A DNA stretch of 64,000 nucleotides, taken from Pseudomonas sp. MWU15-20650 (lineage in GTDB: Bacteria > Pseudomonadota > Gammaproteobacteria > Pseudomonadales > Pseudomonadaceae). Positions 16,814 through 25,839 of the stretch are shown in pieces. Each line of letters begins with the position of its first letter. Positions within the stretch are counted from its first letter, which is position 1. The translations under genes were made by a program, and so were the position numbers. The notes beneath the pieces were generated by a model. That model did no database searches, was not told the DNA's origin, and saw nothing but the letters and a program-made list of their open reading frames with translations. Location: positions 1 through 64,000 of the forward strand of contig NZ_JALJFG010000001.1 of assembly GCF_023242475.1 (NCBI RefSeq), given 5' to 3'.

Positions 16814-18196
16814 ATGCGTTGCCTGTTACTCGCCTGCCTGCTCATGGGTTCGGCGTACACCTTTGCCTTTGACCGCCTGCAAGTCGAGGGCTACACCTTG
16901 CCCAACGGCCTGCAACTGCTGCTCAAGCCAGGTACCGAACGCGGGCATGTCGCCATCCGCCTGGTGGTTGGCGTAGGTCTGGATGACTTCACTTGCGAAC
17001 AAAAGGAGCTGCCGCACCTGCTTGAACACCTACTGTTCAGCGGTATCGATGGCGGTGGAGAAGGCGGCCTCGAAGACCGCATGCAAGCCTTGGGCGGTGA
17101 GTGGAATGCCTACACCAGCAATGCCGATACCACCTTCGTCATCGAGGCGCCGGCGCACAACCAACGCAAGGTGCTGGACCTGCTGCTGGCGATCCTGACC
17201 CGCACGCAACTGACCGACGCCAATATCAATGCTGCCAAGCAGGTGGTCGAGCGCGAAGACGGTGGCCATTACTCACACCTGCAACGCTTGCTGGACCGCC
17301 AGGACCTCGGCCACAGCGCCAGTAATCAATTGGCCGTCGAGCTGGGCCTCAAATGCGCCGAACGCGCCGAGGTCAGCCACCTGACCCGCGACCAGTTAGA
17401 GACGCTGCGCAAAAATTGGTATGCCCCGAATAACATGACCCTGATCATCGTCGGCGACCTCGACAAACTGTTGCCCGCCTACCTGGAACGCACCTATGGC
17501 CAACTTGAACCGGTCGAGCCGAGCGAGCACCTGCCGCTACCGCAAATCCAGCACAGCGCCGCCAGCCAACGCGACCTGATCCACGGCTGGGTCGGCAATA
17601 GCGCCAAGCTGCACTGGCTGTTCCCGGAACCGGTACTGGATGATGAGCACGATGAAACCTACGGCCTGCTCAAAGACTATCTCGACTGGGCGTTGTACCG
17701 GCAGCTGCGCCTCAAGCACGGCTTGTCCTACGGCCCATGGAGCGAGCGCGAAGTACTCGGCGGCGTCGGTTTCCTGAGCCTGAATGCCGACCTTGAACGA
17801 GACAACCTCCCCAAAGCCGAACAGGTCCTGCAAGACCTGAAGACACAGTTGCTCAAGGATGGCCTCGACCCGGCGGTATTCGCCCGCCTGCAACAAGCCG
17901 CCATTGCGCGCCAAGCCTGGGCGGTGCAGGGCGATAGTGCGCTGGCCGACTATTACTGGAGCGCCTCCGGCGACTACGCCGATGGCCACTTCAGCGACCC
18001 GGCCAAAGGCATCAAGGCCGTGAACCTGGCACAGACCAACAAAGCCATGCGCCAGATGTTCAACCAGCCGGGCTATTGGCGCGTCGAAAAACCGCTGCTG
18101 AGCTACGACATGTTGACCTGGGTCGGCGCAGGCGTGCTTGGGCTGATCGCCACAGTGATGATCGGTCTGCGACGTTATCGCAAACGGATCGCGTAA
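16814..18196 (+). CDS. membrane-anchored M16 family metallopeptidase
   Basis: A 460-residue M16 (pitrilysin/insulinase) zinc peptidase with a signal peptide. The inverted zinc motif is intact: HLLEH at residues 68-72, with Glu146/Glu148 in VVEREDG about 75 residues later as the third ligand. It is half the length of two-domain M16 enzymes and ends in one hydrophobic helix (WVGAGVLGLIATVMIGL) followed by RRYRKR, so it should be periplasmic and tethered to the inner membrane. CAGGAAG precedes the ATG. No second M16 subunit lies next to it. It is followed 70 bases later by the lipid-transport cluster. Confidence 0.87.
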   Translation: MRCLLLACLLMGSAYTFAFDRLQVEGYTLPNGLQLLLKPGTERGHVAIRLVVGVGLDDFTCEQKELPHLLEHLLFSGIDGGGEGGLEDRMQALGGEWNAYTSNADTTFVIEAPAHNQRKVLDLLLAILTRTQLTDANINAAKQVVEREDGGHYSHLQRLLDRQDLGHSASNQLAVELGLKCAERAEVSHLTRDQLETLRKNWYAPNNMTLIIVGDLDKLLPAYLERTYGQLEPVEPSEHLPLPQIQHSAASQRDLIHGWVGNSAKLHWLFPEPVLDDEHDETYGLLKDYLDWALYRQLRLKHGLSYGPWSEREVLGGVGFLSLNADLERDNLPKAEQVLQDLKTQLLKDGLDPAVFARLQQAAIARQAWAVQGDSALADYYWSASGDYADGHFSDPAKGIKAVNLAQTNKAMRQMFNQPGYWRVEKPLLSYDMLTWVGAGVLGLIATVMIGLRRYRKRIA

Positions 18197-18266
18197 TCAG
18201 GCACCGGACACGCGGCTAAGACGTTATTCTATCTGGGATTTTTCCTACACCAACTGTGAATTGCCC

Positions 18267-19298
18267 ATGCCGAACCTGCCGCCCCTTATCCAGCGCATCC
18301 TGGAACTGATCAAGCGCTACCCCGGGGTGATTGCACTCGGCGGTTTCATCTCAGGCGTGTGCAGCTTCATCTTGGTAGATCGCCAGCAGGGCATGGCCAG
18401 TTGGATCGCGGTGATCATGCTCGTGAGCTGGCTGTGGTTGATGCTGGAAAACAGCTTTAATCAGCTGTTCGCCAAAGTCTTCAAGCGCGAAATTCCCGAG
18501 CCGCTGCTGCGCTACGCCACCCAGATGATCCACCAGGAAAGTCTGTTTTTTGTGCTGCCATTCTTTTTCGTCACCACGGCCTGGAATAGCGGCCAATCAG
18601 TGTTCACCGGCCTGCTCGGCGCTGCAGCGCTGGTGTCGATCACCGATCCGCTTTACTACAAATGGCTGGCGCCCAAGCGTACGCTGTTCCTGGCACTGCA
18701 CACCCTGACCTTGTTCGCCGCGCTGCTCACCGCGCTGCCGATCATCCTGCACCTGACCACGGCCGAGAGTTACAAGTTGGCGCTGGGCGTCGCCATGGTG
18801 CTGTCTATCCCAAGCCTGGCCGTGAGCCTGCCGCTGCGCAGCGTCAAGGGCTGGGCGATGCTGCTTGGGGTGACGGCCATCATTGGTTGCGCCGGCTGGT
18901 TCCTGCGCAGTTGGGTACCACCCGCCACGCTGTGGATGACCGAAGTGGCCATCAGCACCCAACTGCAAGATCGCACACCGGGTGATGACCTCAAGGAAGT
19001 CACCGCCGCCCAATTGCGCAGCGATGGGTTGTACGCCTACACCGCGATCAACGCCCCACGCGGGCTGGATGAGCGGATCTACCATGTGTGGAAATTCAAT
19101 GGGCAGGAAGTCGACCGCATTGCCCTGGATATCCATGGCGGGCGCCAGGAGGGCTACCGCGCCTGGACCCACAAGCAGAATTTCCCGGCGGACGCGGTGG
19201 GTCGTTGGCAAGTGCAAGTGTTGACCGAAGATGGGCAAGTCATTGGTGTACTGCGCTTCAACGTCACTGACTCAGCACAAACGGACAACCCAAAGTAG
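18267..19298 (+). CDS. DUF5924 membrane protein with C-terminal DUF2914 domain
   Basis: A 343-residue protein. The first 220 residues hold about seven membrane helices (DUF5924-like). The end, from about residue 225 (WMTEVAIST to the stop), is a soluble DUF2914 domain with the conserved YHVWKFNGQEV and later RAWTHKQNFP. The DUF2914 part is probably periplasmic. ATG 18267 is preferred over TTG 18261. It lies 54 bases before the MCE transporter permease and on the same strand. Function unknown; the neighbourhood suggests an envelope or lipid role. Confidence 0.75.
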   Translation: MPNLPPLIQRILELIKRYPGVIALGGFISGVCSFILVDRQQGMASWIAVIMLVSWLWLMLENSFNQLFAKVFKREIPEPLLRYATQMIHQESLFFVLPFFFVTTAWNSGQSVFTGLLGAAALVSITDPLYYKWLAPKRTLFLALHTLTLFAALLTALPIILHLTTAESYKLALGVAMVLSIPSLAVSLPLRSVKGWAMLLGVTAIIGCAGWFLRSWVPPATLWMTEVAISTQLQDRTPGDDLKEVTAAQLRSDGLYAYTAINAPRGLDERIYHVWKFNGQEVDRIALDIHGGRQEGYRAWTHKQNFPADAVGRWQVQVLTEDGQVIGVLRFNVTDSAQTDNPK

Positions 19299-19352
19299 GC
19301 CGTATCATGCTATTACGTAGGAATTGCGGATAGCCAAACAAGCTCGGAGCTT

Positions 19353-20501
19353 ATGACCACTCGTACAACGGCCGGCGCAGCCCACCTTGATACGTCCATC
19401 ACCCCGCCGTTGCTCAGGATTACGGGCGACTGGACGCTTGCCCACTACGCAAACCTGAAGAAGCTATCGGACAAACTCGACGGCCAATACGACGCCGGTG
19501 CCCGCATCGACCTTAACGGCCTCGGTGCACTGGATACTGCCGGTGCCTCGCTGCTGGTGGAGCTGTTGGGGCCCGACCGTATCGAACACTCTGCCGAGCA
19601 AACCGATTGCAGCCTGTCGGCCGCCGACCGGGCGCTGCTCAAGACGGTCTACCGCTCACTCAATGATTTTTGTGTGCCGGTCAAAGAGCCGGAAGAAGCC
19701 GCTGGCATCCAAGTGCTGGCACGCATCGGCCGTGCCGTGGACACCGTATGGCAAGACGCCATGAAACTGCTGGGCTTTATCGGCCTGATCCTCGAGACCT
19801 TCGCCCGAGGCGTATTGCGTCCCAAGCGCTGGCGCCTGACACCCATGGTCGCGCATATCGAACAAACCGGCCTCGACGCCGCGCCGATCGTAGCCTTGCT
19901 GACCTTTCTGGTCGGCGCCGTGGTGGCGTTTCTCGGCGCCACGGTACTCAAAAGCTTTGGCGCGACGATTTTCACCGTGGACCTGGTGGCGTTCTCCTTC
20001 CTGCGAGAGTTCGGCGTACTGCTGACCGCGATCCTGATCGCCGGCCGTACCGCGAGTGCCTTCACCGCGCAAATCGGCTCGATGAAGGCCAACGAAGAAA
20101 TCGACGCGATCCGTACCCTGGGCCTGGACCCGATGGAGCTGCTGGTTTTGCCACGGGTGTTGGCACTGCTGGTGGCGCTGCCGATGTTGACCTTCCTGGC
20201 GATGCTCTCCGGGATTGTCGGCGGCGGTGTCGTGTGCGCCGTGGCCCTGGATATTTCACCGGCGATGTTCCTCTCGCTGCTGCAATCGGATATTGGCGTA
20301 CAGCACTTTCTGGTGGGCATGGTGAAGGCACCGATTTTCGCCTTCCTGATCGCCGCCATTGGCTGCCTGGAAGGCTTCAAGGTCAGCGGCAGCGCCGAAT
20401 CGGTTGGCGCCCACACCACCTCCAGCGTGGTGCAATCGATTTTTGTCGTGATCGTGCTGGATGCGGTCGCCGCGATGTTTTTCATGGAAATGGGCTGGTG
20501 A
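19353..20501 (+). CDS. MlaE-family lipid ABC permease with N-terminal STAS-like domain
   Basis: A 382-residue permease. Residues 1-110 form a cytoplasmic STAS/MlaB-like domain (IDLNGLGALDTAGASLLVEL), fused to an MlaE-type permease with about five helices and the conserved EEIDAIRTLGLDPMELLVLPR loop that contacts the ATPase. In E. coli Mla these two parts are separate MlaB and MlaE proteins. GGAG precedes the ATG. The stop overlaps the GTG start of the ATPase (GTGA). It should move lipids across the periplasm with the MCE protein encoded downstream. Confidence 0.9.
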   Translation: MTTRTTAGAAHLDTSITPPLLRITGDWTLAHYANLKKLSDKLDGQYDAGARIDLNGLGALDTAGASLLVELLGPDRIEHSAEQTDCSLSAADRALLKTVYRSLNDFCVPVKEPEEAAGIQVLARIGRAVDTVWQDAMKLLGFIGLILETFARGVLRPKRWRLTPMVAHIEQTGLDAAPIVALLTFLVGAVVAFLGATVLKSFGATIFTVDLVAFSFLREFGVLLTAILIAGRTASAFTAQIGSMKANEEIDAIRTLGLDPMELLVLPRVLALLVALPMLTFLAMLSGIVGGGVVCAVALDISPAMFLSLLQSDIGVQHFLVGMVKAPIFAFLIAAIGCLEGFKVSGSAESVGAHTTSSVVQSIFVVIVLDAVAAMFFMEMGW

Positions 20502-21301
20502 GTCGTCTACACCGTGCGCCCACCGAGGCGGTGATTGAGGTCCGCGGCCTGTGCAACCGCTTTGGCAGCCAGAGCGTGCACGAGAACCTCGACCTGGATT
20601 TGTACAAGGGCGAGATCCTCGCGGTGGTCGGTGGTTCCGGCAGTGGCAAGTCGGTGCTGTTGCGCAGCATCGTCGGCCTGCGCCGCCCCAGCGACGGCGA
20701 AGTGCGGGTGTTCGGCCAGAACCTGCCGAGCCTGCCCGAGCATGAACGCTCGCTGGTCGAGCGACGCTTTGGTGTGCTGTTCCAGAAGGGCGCGCTGTTT
20801 TCCTCGCTGACCGTCACCGAGAACGTCGCACTGCCGTTGATTGAGCACGCCGGCCTCAGCCGTGCCGACGCCGAGCACTTGGCCGCCGTCAAGCTGGCGT
20901 TGGCCGGATTGCCGCTGTCGGCGGCCGACAAGTACCCGGCGTCACTGTCCGGCGGCATGATCAAGCGCGCGGCCCTGGCCCGCGCACTGGCGTTGGACCC
21001 GGACATCCTGTTTCTCGATGAGCCGACCGCCGGCCTCGACCCGATTGGCGCGGCGCAATTCGATCAACTGATCCTGACCCTGCGCGATGCGCTGGGCTTG
21101 AGCGTGTTCCTGGTCACCCATGACCTCGACACGCTGTACACCATCACCGACCGCGTGGCGGTGCTGGCGCAGAAGAAAGTGCTGGTGGCCGATGCCATCG
21201 ATGTCGTCTCGGAAACGGACGACGCCTGGATTCATGAATATTTCCACGGCCCTCGGGGCCGCGCGGCATTGGATGCCGCTCAATCGCTCAACGAGGTATG
21301 A
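20498..21301 (+). CDS. MlaF-like ABC transporter ATPase
   Basis: A 267-residue ATP-binding subunit. Walker A is GGSGSGKSVLLRSIVG, the signature is LSGGMIKRAALARAL, Walker B is ILFLDEPTAGLDP and the switch His is in LVTHD. The GTG start at 20498 overlaps the permease stop by four bases. An in-frame extension upstream exists only as a shadow of the permease gene and was discarded. It ends one base before the ATG of the MCE gene, so the operon is tightly coupled. Confidence 0.93.
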   Translation: MSRLHRAPTEAVIEVRGLCNRFGSQSVHENLDLDLYKGEILAVVGGSGSGKSVLLRSIVGLRRPSDGEVRVFGQNLPSLPEHERSLVERRFGVLFQKGALFSSLTVTENVALPLIEHAGLSRADAEHLAAVKLALAGLPLSAADKYPASLSGGMIKRAALARALALDPDILFLDEPTAGLDPIGAAQFDQLILTLRDALGLSVFLVTHDLDTLYTITDRVAVLAQKKVLVADAIDVVSETDDAWIHEYFHGPRGRAALDAAQSLNEV

Positions 21302-21302
21302 C

Positions 21303-22241
21303 ATGGAAACCCGAGCCCATCATGTGATGATCGGACTGTTCAGCGTAATCGTGGTGGTCGGCGCGATGCTGTTTGGCCTATGGCTGGCCAAGTCCAGCGT
21401 CGACAGCGCCTTCCAGGACTATGAGGTGGTGTTCAACGAGGCCGTCAGCGGCCTCTCCCAGGGCAGTTCAGTGCAGTACAGCGGGATCAAGGTAGGCGAC
21501 GTCACCAGCTTGCGCCTGGACCCCAAAGACCCACGCCGCGTACTCGCACGCATCCGCCTGACCGGGCAAACGCCCATCAAGGAAGACACCCAAGCCAAAC
21601 TGGCGCTGACCGGGATTACCGGCACCTCGATCATCCAGCTCAGCGGCGGCACCCCGCAAAGCCCGGAACTCAGGGGCAAGGACGGTAACTTGCCGGAAAT
21701 TATCGCATCGCCCTCACCGATCGCCCGCCTGCTCAATAACAGCAACGACTTGATGACCAGCATCAACCTGCTGCTGCACAACGCCAACCGTATGTTCTCC
21801 CGGGAAAACGTCGAACGCCTGAGCAACACCTTGGATAACCTGCAACAAACCACTGGAGCCATCGCCGAACAGCGCGGCGATATCAAGGTGGTGATGCAGC
21901 AATTGATGCAGGTGAGCAAACAGGCCGGTGCAGCCCTGGAGCAAACCACCGTGCTGATGCGCAGCGCCAATGGCTTGCTCAACGAGCAAGGCAAGCAAGC
22001 CTTTGGCAGCGCCGAGCAGGCGATGAAATCCCTTGAGCAAAGCACCGCGACCATCAACACCTTGCTGACCAACAACCAGGACTCGGTGAACAGCGGCATG
22101 CAAGGTCTTAACGAACTGGCGCCGGCCGTGCGCGAACTGCGCGAGACCCTCGGTTCGCTGCGCGCCATTTCCCGTCGCCTGGAGGCCAACCCCAGCGGTT
22201 ACTTGCTGGGCAGCGACAAGAACAAGGAGTTCACGCCATGA
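21303..22241 (+). CDS. MlaD-family MCE protein
   Basis: A 312-residue protein with one N-terminal membrane helix (MIGLFSVIVVVGAMLFGLWL) and a single MCE domain at about 40-120 (VSGLSQGSSVQYSGIKVG). A long helical tail follows, rich in Gln, Ser and Asn (residues about 150-290). MCE domains form hexameric rings that carry lipid between membranes; the long tail may form a channel toward the outer membrane, as in PqiB or YebT-like proteins. It begins one base after the ATPase stop and overlaps the lipoprotein gene by four bases. Confidence 0.92.
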   Translation: METRAHHVMIGLFSVIVVVGAMLFGLWLAKSSVDSAFQDYEVVFNEAVSGLSQGSSVQYSGIKVGDVTSLRLDPKDPRRVLARIRLTGQTPIKEDTQAKLALTGITGTSIIQLSGGTPQSPELRGKDGNLPEIIASPSPIARLLNNSNDLMTSINLLLHNANRMFSRENVERLSNTLDNLQQTTGAIAEQRGDIKVVMQQLMQVSKQAGAALEQTTVLMRSANGLLNEQGKQAFGSAEQAMKSLEQSTATINTLLTNNQDSVNSGMQGLNELAPAVRELRETLGSLRAISRRLEANPSGYLLGSDKNKEFTP

Positions 22242-22849
22242 AGCGTGCTTACCAACTGATCGTCCCTATGGCCTTGGCGCTCGTCAGCGCGTGTTCGATC
22301 CTGCCCAAGCCGGACCCTTCTAACGTATACCGCCTGGCTTCGGCCCAGACGACCACCCAAGGCGCGCCGGTAAGCTGGTCACTGCGCGTGACCAAACCGC
22401 AGACCAGCGAGTTTCTCGACAGCCCACGCATCGCCGTGGTGCCGAACGGCAATTTGATCAGCAGCTATGCAAACTCACGCTGGAGCGATCCGACGCCAGT
22501 ACTGCTGCGCAATCGGTTTATGGACGGCTTCCAGCGCGATGGGCGGGTGACACTGCTGAGTACCGACGAAACCAACCTGCAAGCCGACTATGAACTCGGC
22601 GGGCAGTTGCAGGCGTTTCAGAGTGAGTACCTAGGCACTGCGGTGGAAGTCGTGATTCGCCTCGACGCACGACTGGTGCGAGGGCGTGATCAGCGAATTA
22701 TCGCCAGCCGACGGTTTGAGGTAAGGCAGCCGGTAAGTGACACCCAGGTGCCAGCGGTGGTGGCGGCCTTTGGGCAGGCGGGGGATCAGTTGAATAGGCA
22801 GGTGGTGGATTGGGTGGTGCAGCAGGGCAACGCAGCGCCGAAACACTGA
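22238..22849 (+). CDS. ABC-type transport auxiliary lipoprotein (PqiC-like)
   Basis: A 203-residue lipoprotein of the PqiC/ABC-transport auxiliary family. The signal peptide ends in a lipobox-like LVSACS, giving lipidation at Cys. The mature protein has the family stretches VYRLAS near the start and YELGGQLQAFQSEY in the middle. It is the last gene of the MCE operon, overlapping the MCE gene (ATGA). It probably forms the outer-membrane end of the lipid conduit. A REP pair follows immediately. Confidence 0.87.
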   Translation: MKRAYQLIVPMALALVSACSILPKPDPSNVYRLASAQTTTQGAPVSWSLRVTKPQTSEFLDSPRIAVVPNGNLISSYANSRWSDPTPVLLRNRFMDGFQRDGRVTLLSTDETNLQADYELGGQLQAFQSEYLGTAVEVVIRLDARLVRGRDQRIIASRRFEVRQPVSDTQVPAVVAAFGQAGDQLNRQVVDWVVQQGNAAPKH

Positions 22850-22854
22850 GGGCC

Positions 22855-22926
22855 TCATCGGGGCAAGCCCCTCCCACATTTGACGATGTTCACACATCAA
22901 ACTGTGGGAGGGAGCTAGCCCCGATA
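22855..22926. repeat. REP-type inverted pair
   Basis: CATCGGGGCAAGCCCCTCCCACAT at the left is mirrored by TGTGGGAGGGAGCTAGCCCCGATAG at the right, with about 24 bases between. This is the palindromic REP pair common in P. fluorescens genomes, lying between two convergent genes. Confidence 0.85.
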
Positions 22927-22938
22927 GCAATCCAAGGT

Positions 22939-24168
22939 TTAACCGAAGAACCAGTAGCACACCGAGATAGCCGCCACGACACCGGCAAACTCCGCCAACA
23001 ATGCACAACCAACGGCATGTCGCGCTCGCTGGATGCCCACTGAACCGAAGTACACCGCCAACACATAAAAAGTGGTTTCCGTACTGCCCTGGATCGTTGC
23101 CGCCACCAACGCCGGGAAACTGTCCACACCCTTGGTTTGCATGGTCTCGATCAATAGCGCCCGCGCGGCGCTGCCAGAGAATGGCTTGACCATCGCGGTG
23201 GGCAGCGCGTCGACAAAACGCGTATCCAACCCGGTCCAGGCCACCACATGGCGAATCCCTTCCAGGCCGAAGTCCAGGGCGCCGGACGCGCGCAATACCC
23301 CCACGGCGCACAGCATCGCCACCAGATAGGGCAACAGATTCTTGGCAACGTCGAAGCCTTCTTTGGCGCCTTCGACAAACGCCTCGTACACCTTGACCTT
23401 GCGCAAAGCACCGATGACCAGGAACAGCATGATCAGCCCAAACAGCGTCAGGTTGCCGAGAATCGACGACAGCCCGGCCAACGCCGTGGCGGACAGGGTC
23501 GCCAGCAACGCCATAAAGCCACCCAGCATCAAGGCGCCGGGGATCAGATAAGCCAGCACCACCGGGTCCCACAACCGCAAGCGCTGCATCACCGCCACCG
23601 ACAGCAGGCCCACCAGGGTCGACGCGCTGGTGGCCAGCAGGATTGGCAGGAATACCAACGTCGGGTCGGCTGCGCCTTGCTGGGCGCGGTACATGAAGAT
23701 TGTCACCGGCAACAGCGTCAGTGAAGACGCGTTGAGCACCAGAAACAGGATCTGTGCATTGCTGGCAGTATTGGGGATGGGGTTGAGTTCCTGCAGCGCC
23801 TTCATGGCTTTCAGGCCGATGGGCGTAGCGGCGTTATCCAGGCCCAGGCCGTTGGCGGCAAAATTGAGGGTGATCAAACCGATGGCGGGATGGCCAGCAG
23901 GCACCTCCGGCATCAGGCGGCGAAACAACGGGCCAAGGGCCCTGGCCAGCCAATCGACGATCCCGGCTTTTTCGGCGATGCGTAAAAAGCCCAGCCATAA
24001 GGTCAAGGTACCGAACAACAGCACCATGACTTCCACCGACAATTTGGCCATGGCGAAAATACTTTCCACCATCGCCGCGAAAATTCCGGCGTTACCCCCC
24101 ACCAGCCATTGCGCCAGTGCTGACACCATTGCCACGACAAAGAAGCCAAGCCACAGGCCATTGAGCAT
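22939..24168 (-). CDS. SpmA/SpmB-type nucleoside recognition (Gate) domain fusion protein
   Basis: A 409-residue inner-membrane protein. The first half resembles SpmA (FGTLTLWLGFLRIAEKAG, then NFAANGLGLDNAATPIGLKAM), the second SpmB (STLVGLLSVAVMQR, later FSGSAARALLIETMQTKGVDSF). In Bacillus these are two spore-maturation proteins; in pseudomonads they are fused. Both parts contain Gate (nucleoside recognition) domains of unknown substrate. Its stop is adjacent to the REP pair. No partner gene is evident and the function in a non-sporulating bacterium is unknown. Confidence 0.82.
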   Translation of the reverse strand: MLNGLWLGFFVVAMVSALAQWLVGGNAGIFAAMVESIFAMAKLSVEVMVLLFGTLTLWLGFLRIAEKAGIVDWLARALGPLFRRLMPEVPAGHPAIGLITLNFAANGLGLDNAATPIGLKAMKALQELNPIPNTASNAQILFLVLNASSLTLLPVTIFMYRAQQGAADPTLVFLPILLATSASTLVGLLSVAVMQRLRLWDPVVLAYLIPGALMLGGFMALLATLSATALAGLSSILGNLTLFGLIMLFLVIGALRKVKVYEAFVEGAKEGFDVAKNLLPYLVAMLCAVGVLRASGALDFGLEGIRHVVAWTGLDTRFVDALPTAMVKPFSGSAARALLIETMQTKGVDSFPALVAATIQGSTETTFYVLAVYFGSVGIQRARHAVGCALLAEFAGVVAAISVCYWFFG

Positions 24169-24223
24169 CAGTTGAATCCCCCGAAAGATGGGGCGAATGA
24201 TAACGGGGCTGGCTGAAACGACA

Positions 24224-24246
24224 AACCCCGGAATTATCCGGGGCTT
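24224..24246 (-). terminator. hairpin downstream of gltP
   Basis: CCCCGGA pairs with TCCGGGG around ATTA, and on the minus strand GGTTTG follows. It lies 21 bases past the gltP stop. Confidence 0.6.
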
Positions 24247-24266
24247 GTGTCAGAGCAATCAGGCTA

Positions 24267-25598
24267 TCAGCCGCGAGCGATCTCGCCGGCTGGCAGCGCT
24301 TCCTTGCTGCGCCAGTGCGGCAGCGAGTTCCAGTAGCGCTCACCCTTGGCGTCGTCGTACATGCCTTCCCAGCGGGAGATAACCAGTACGGCCAAGGCGT
24401 TGCCGATCACGTTCAGCGCGGTACGCGCCATATCCATCACACGGTCGACACCGGCGATGAACGCCAAGCCTTCCAGCGGGATGCCCACGCTGCCCAGGGT
24501 GGCGAGCAGCACCACAAAGGATACGCCCGGGACACCGGCGATACCTTTGGACGTGACCATCAGGGTCAGTACCAGCATCAGCTGCTGGCCGATCGACAGG
24601 TCGATGCCATACAGCTGGGCGATAAAGATCGCCGCGATGCTCTGGTACAGGGTCGAACCATCGAGGTTGAACGAATAACCCGTCGGCACCACGAAGCTGC
24701 AGATCGCCTTGGGGGCGCCGTAGGCTTCCATTTTCTCGATCACACGCGGCAGCACGGTTTCGGAGCTGGCGGTGGAGTAGGCCAGCACCAGCTCATCCTT
24801 GAAGATGCGCATCAGCTTGAGAATCGAGAAGCCAAACAGGCGCGCGATCAAGCCCAGTACGGCAAAGGCGAAGAACAGGATGGCGACGTAAACCAGGATC
24901 ACCAGCTTGGCCAGCGGCAACAGGGAAGCGAAGCCGAAGTTGGCGACGGTCACCGCGATCAGGGCAAACACGCCGATAGGGGCGTACTTCATGATCATGT
25001 GGGTGACTTTGAACATGCTCTCGGACACGCTCTGGAACAGGGTCACCAGCGGCTCGCGCAGGTCAGGCTTGAGGCTCGACAAGCCCAGGCCAAACAGCAC
25101 GGAGAAGAAGATGATCGGCAGCATGTCGCCACGCGCGACAGCGGCGAAAATGTTCGATGGGATCAGGTTGAGGATGGTCTCGATGAACGCATGCTCATGC
25201 TGCACCTCGGCAGCGGTGGCGGTGTACTTGGAGATATCGACGGTACCCAGGGTACTCATGTCGATGCCCGCACCCGGGTGGAACAGGTTGGCCAGCAACA
25301 GACCGACCACGATAGCGATGGTGGTGACCACTTCGAAGTAAAGGATGGTTTTGACGCCGATCCGACCGAGCTTTTTCGCATCGCCTACCCCGGCAATGCC
25401 GACGATCAGCGAAGAAATCACAATCGGGATCACGATCATTTTGATCAGGCGGATAAAGATATCGCCCGCTGGCTGCAGCACATTGCTGATCCACCAGGCC
25501 TTTTCAGCACTGAAATGGTTGAGCACTGCACCGATTGCGATCCCGAGTACCAAACCGATGAGGATCTGCCAGGCGAGGCTTAGCTTTGCCTTCTTCAT
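24267..25598 (-). CDS. gltP: dicarboxylate/amino acid:cation symporter
   Basis: A 443-residue DAACS-family transporter for glutamate/aspartate or C4-dicarboxylates. The re-entrant loop motif is seen as YSTASSETVLPRVIEKMEAYG, followed by VVPTGYSFNLDGSTLYQSIAAIFIAQ and VTSKGIAGVPGVSFVVL, all diagnostic. The position near algB matches gltP of P. aeruginosa as I recall it. ATG 25598 begins MKKAKLSLAWQILIGLVLG. Glutamate versus dicarboxylate preference cannot be told from sequence. Confidence 0.88.
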   Translation of the reverse strand: MKKAKLSLAWQILIGLVLGIAIGAVLNHFSAEKAWWISNVLQPAGDIFIRLIKMIVIPIVISSLIVGIAGVGDAKKLGRIGVKTILYFEVVTTIAIVVGLLLANLFHPGAGIDMSTLGTVDISKYTATAAEVQHEHAFIETILNLIPSNIFAAVARGDMLPIIFFSVLFGLGLSSLKPDLREPLVTLFQSVSESMFKVTHMIMKYAPIGVFALIAVTVANFGFASLLPLAKLVILVYVAILFFAFAVLGLIARLFGFSILKLMRIFKDELVLAYSTASSETVLPRVIEKMEAYGAPKAICSFVVPTGYSFNLDGSTLYQSIAAIFIAQLYGIDLSIGQQLMLVLTLMVTSKGIAGVPGVSFVVLLATLGSVGIPLEGLAFIAGVDRVMDMARTALNVIGNALAVLVISRWEGMYDDAKGERYWNSLPHWRSKEALPAGEIARG

Positions 25599-25788
25599 GT
25601 CATTACCCTTACTTCAAGTGGACTTAAGGCAAATGCGCCAGCTGGAACGCTCGAAAGCGAAAAAGTGTGTGCATCTGCCTCCGTAGAAGGTCACCGCAGC
25701 GTGGCCGAAATGGCTTGCTGGCAGGCGAAAAAAGGCGCAACTATTCCGATGCAAGGGAGCGACGTCTAATGCCGTAAACGCCTACCCT

Positions 25789-25813
25789 ATGCCGAATCGG
25801 CATGGCTTTTTTT
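25789..25813 (+). terminator. terminator-like hairpin with T7 in gltP upstream region
   Basis: ATGCCG at 25789-25794 pairs with CGGCAT at 25798-25803, then GGC and seven T residues. No plus-strand gene is known upstream, so it may end an unannotated small transcript. Confidence 0.4.
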
Positions 25814-25819
25814 GAAAAT

Positions 25820-25839
25820 AACTGTCTGAACGGTCAGTT
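25820..25839. promoter_or_regulatory. TetR-type palindrome
   Basis: AACTGTCTGAACGGTCAGTT is a 20-base imperfect palindrome of the CTGACCG...CAGTCAG kind often bound by TetR-family regulators. No TetR gene is nearby. Confidence 0.3.

Noticed and set aside
24315..25583. 422-codon plus-strand frame opposite gltP
   Set aside because: Antisense shadow of a clear transporter gene with diagnostic motifs.
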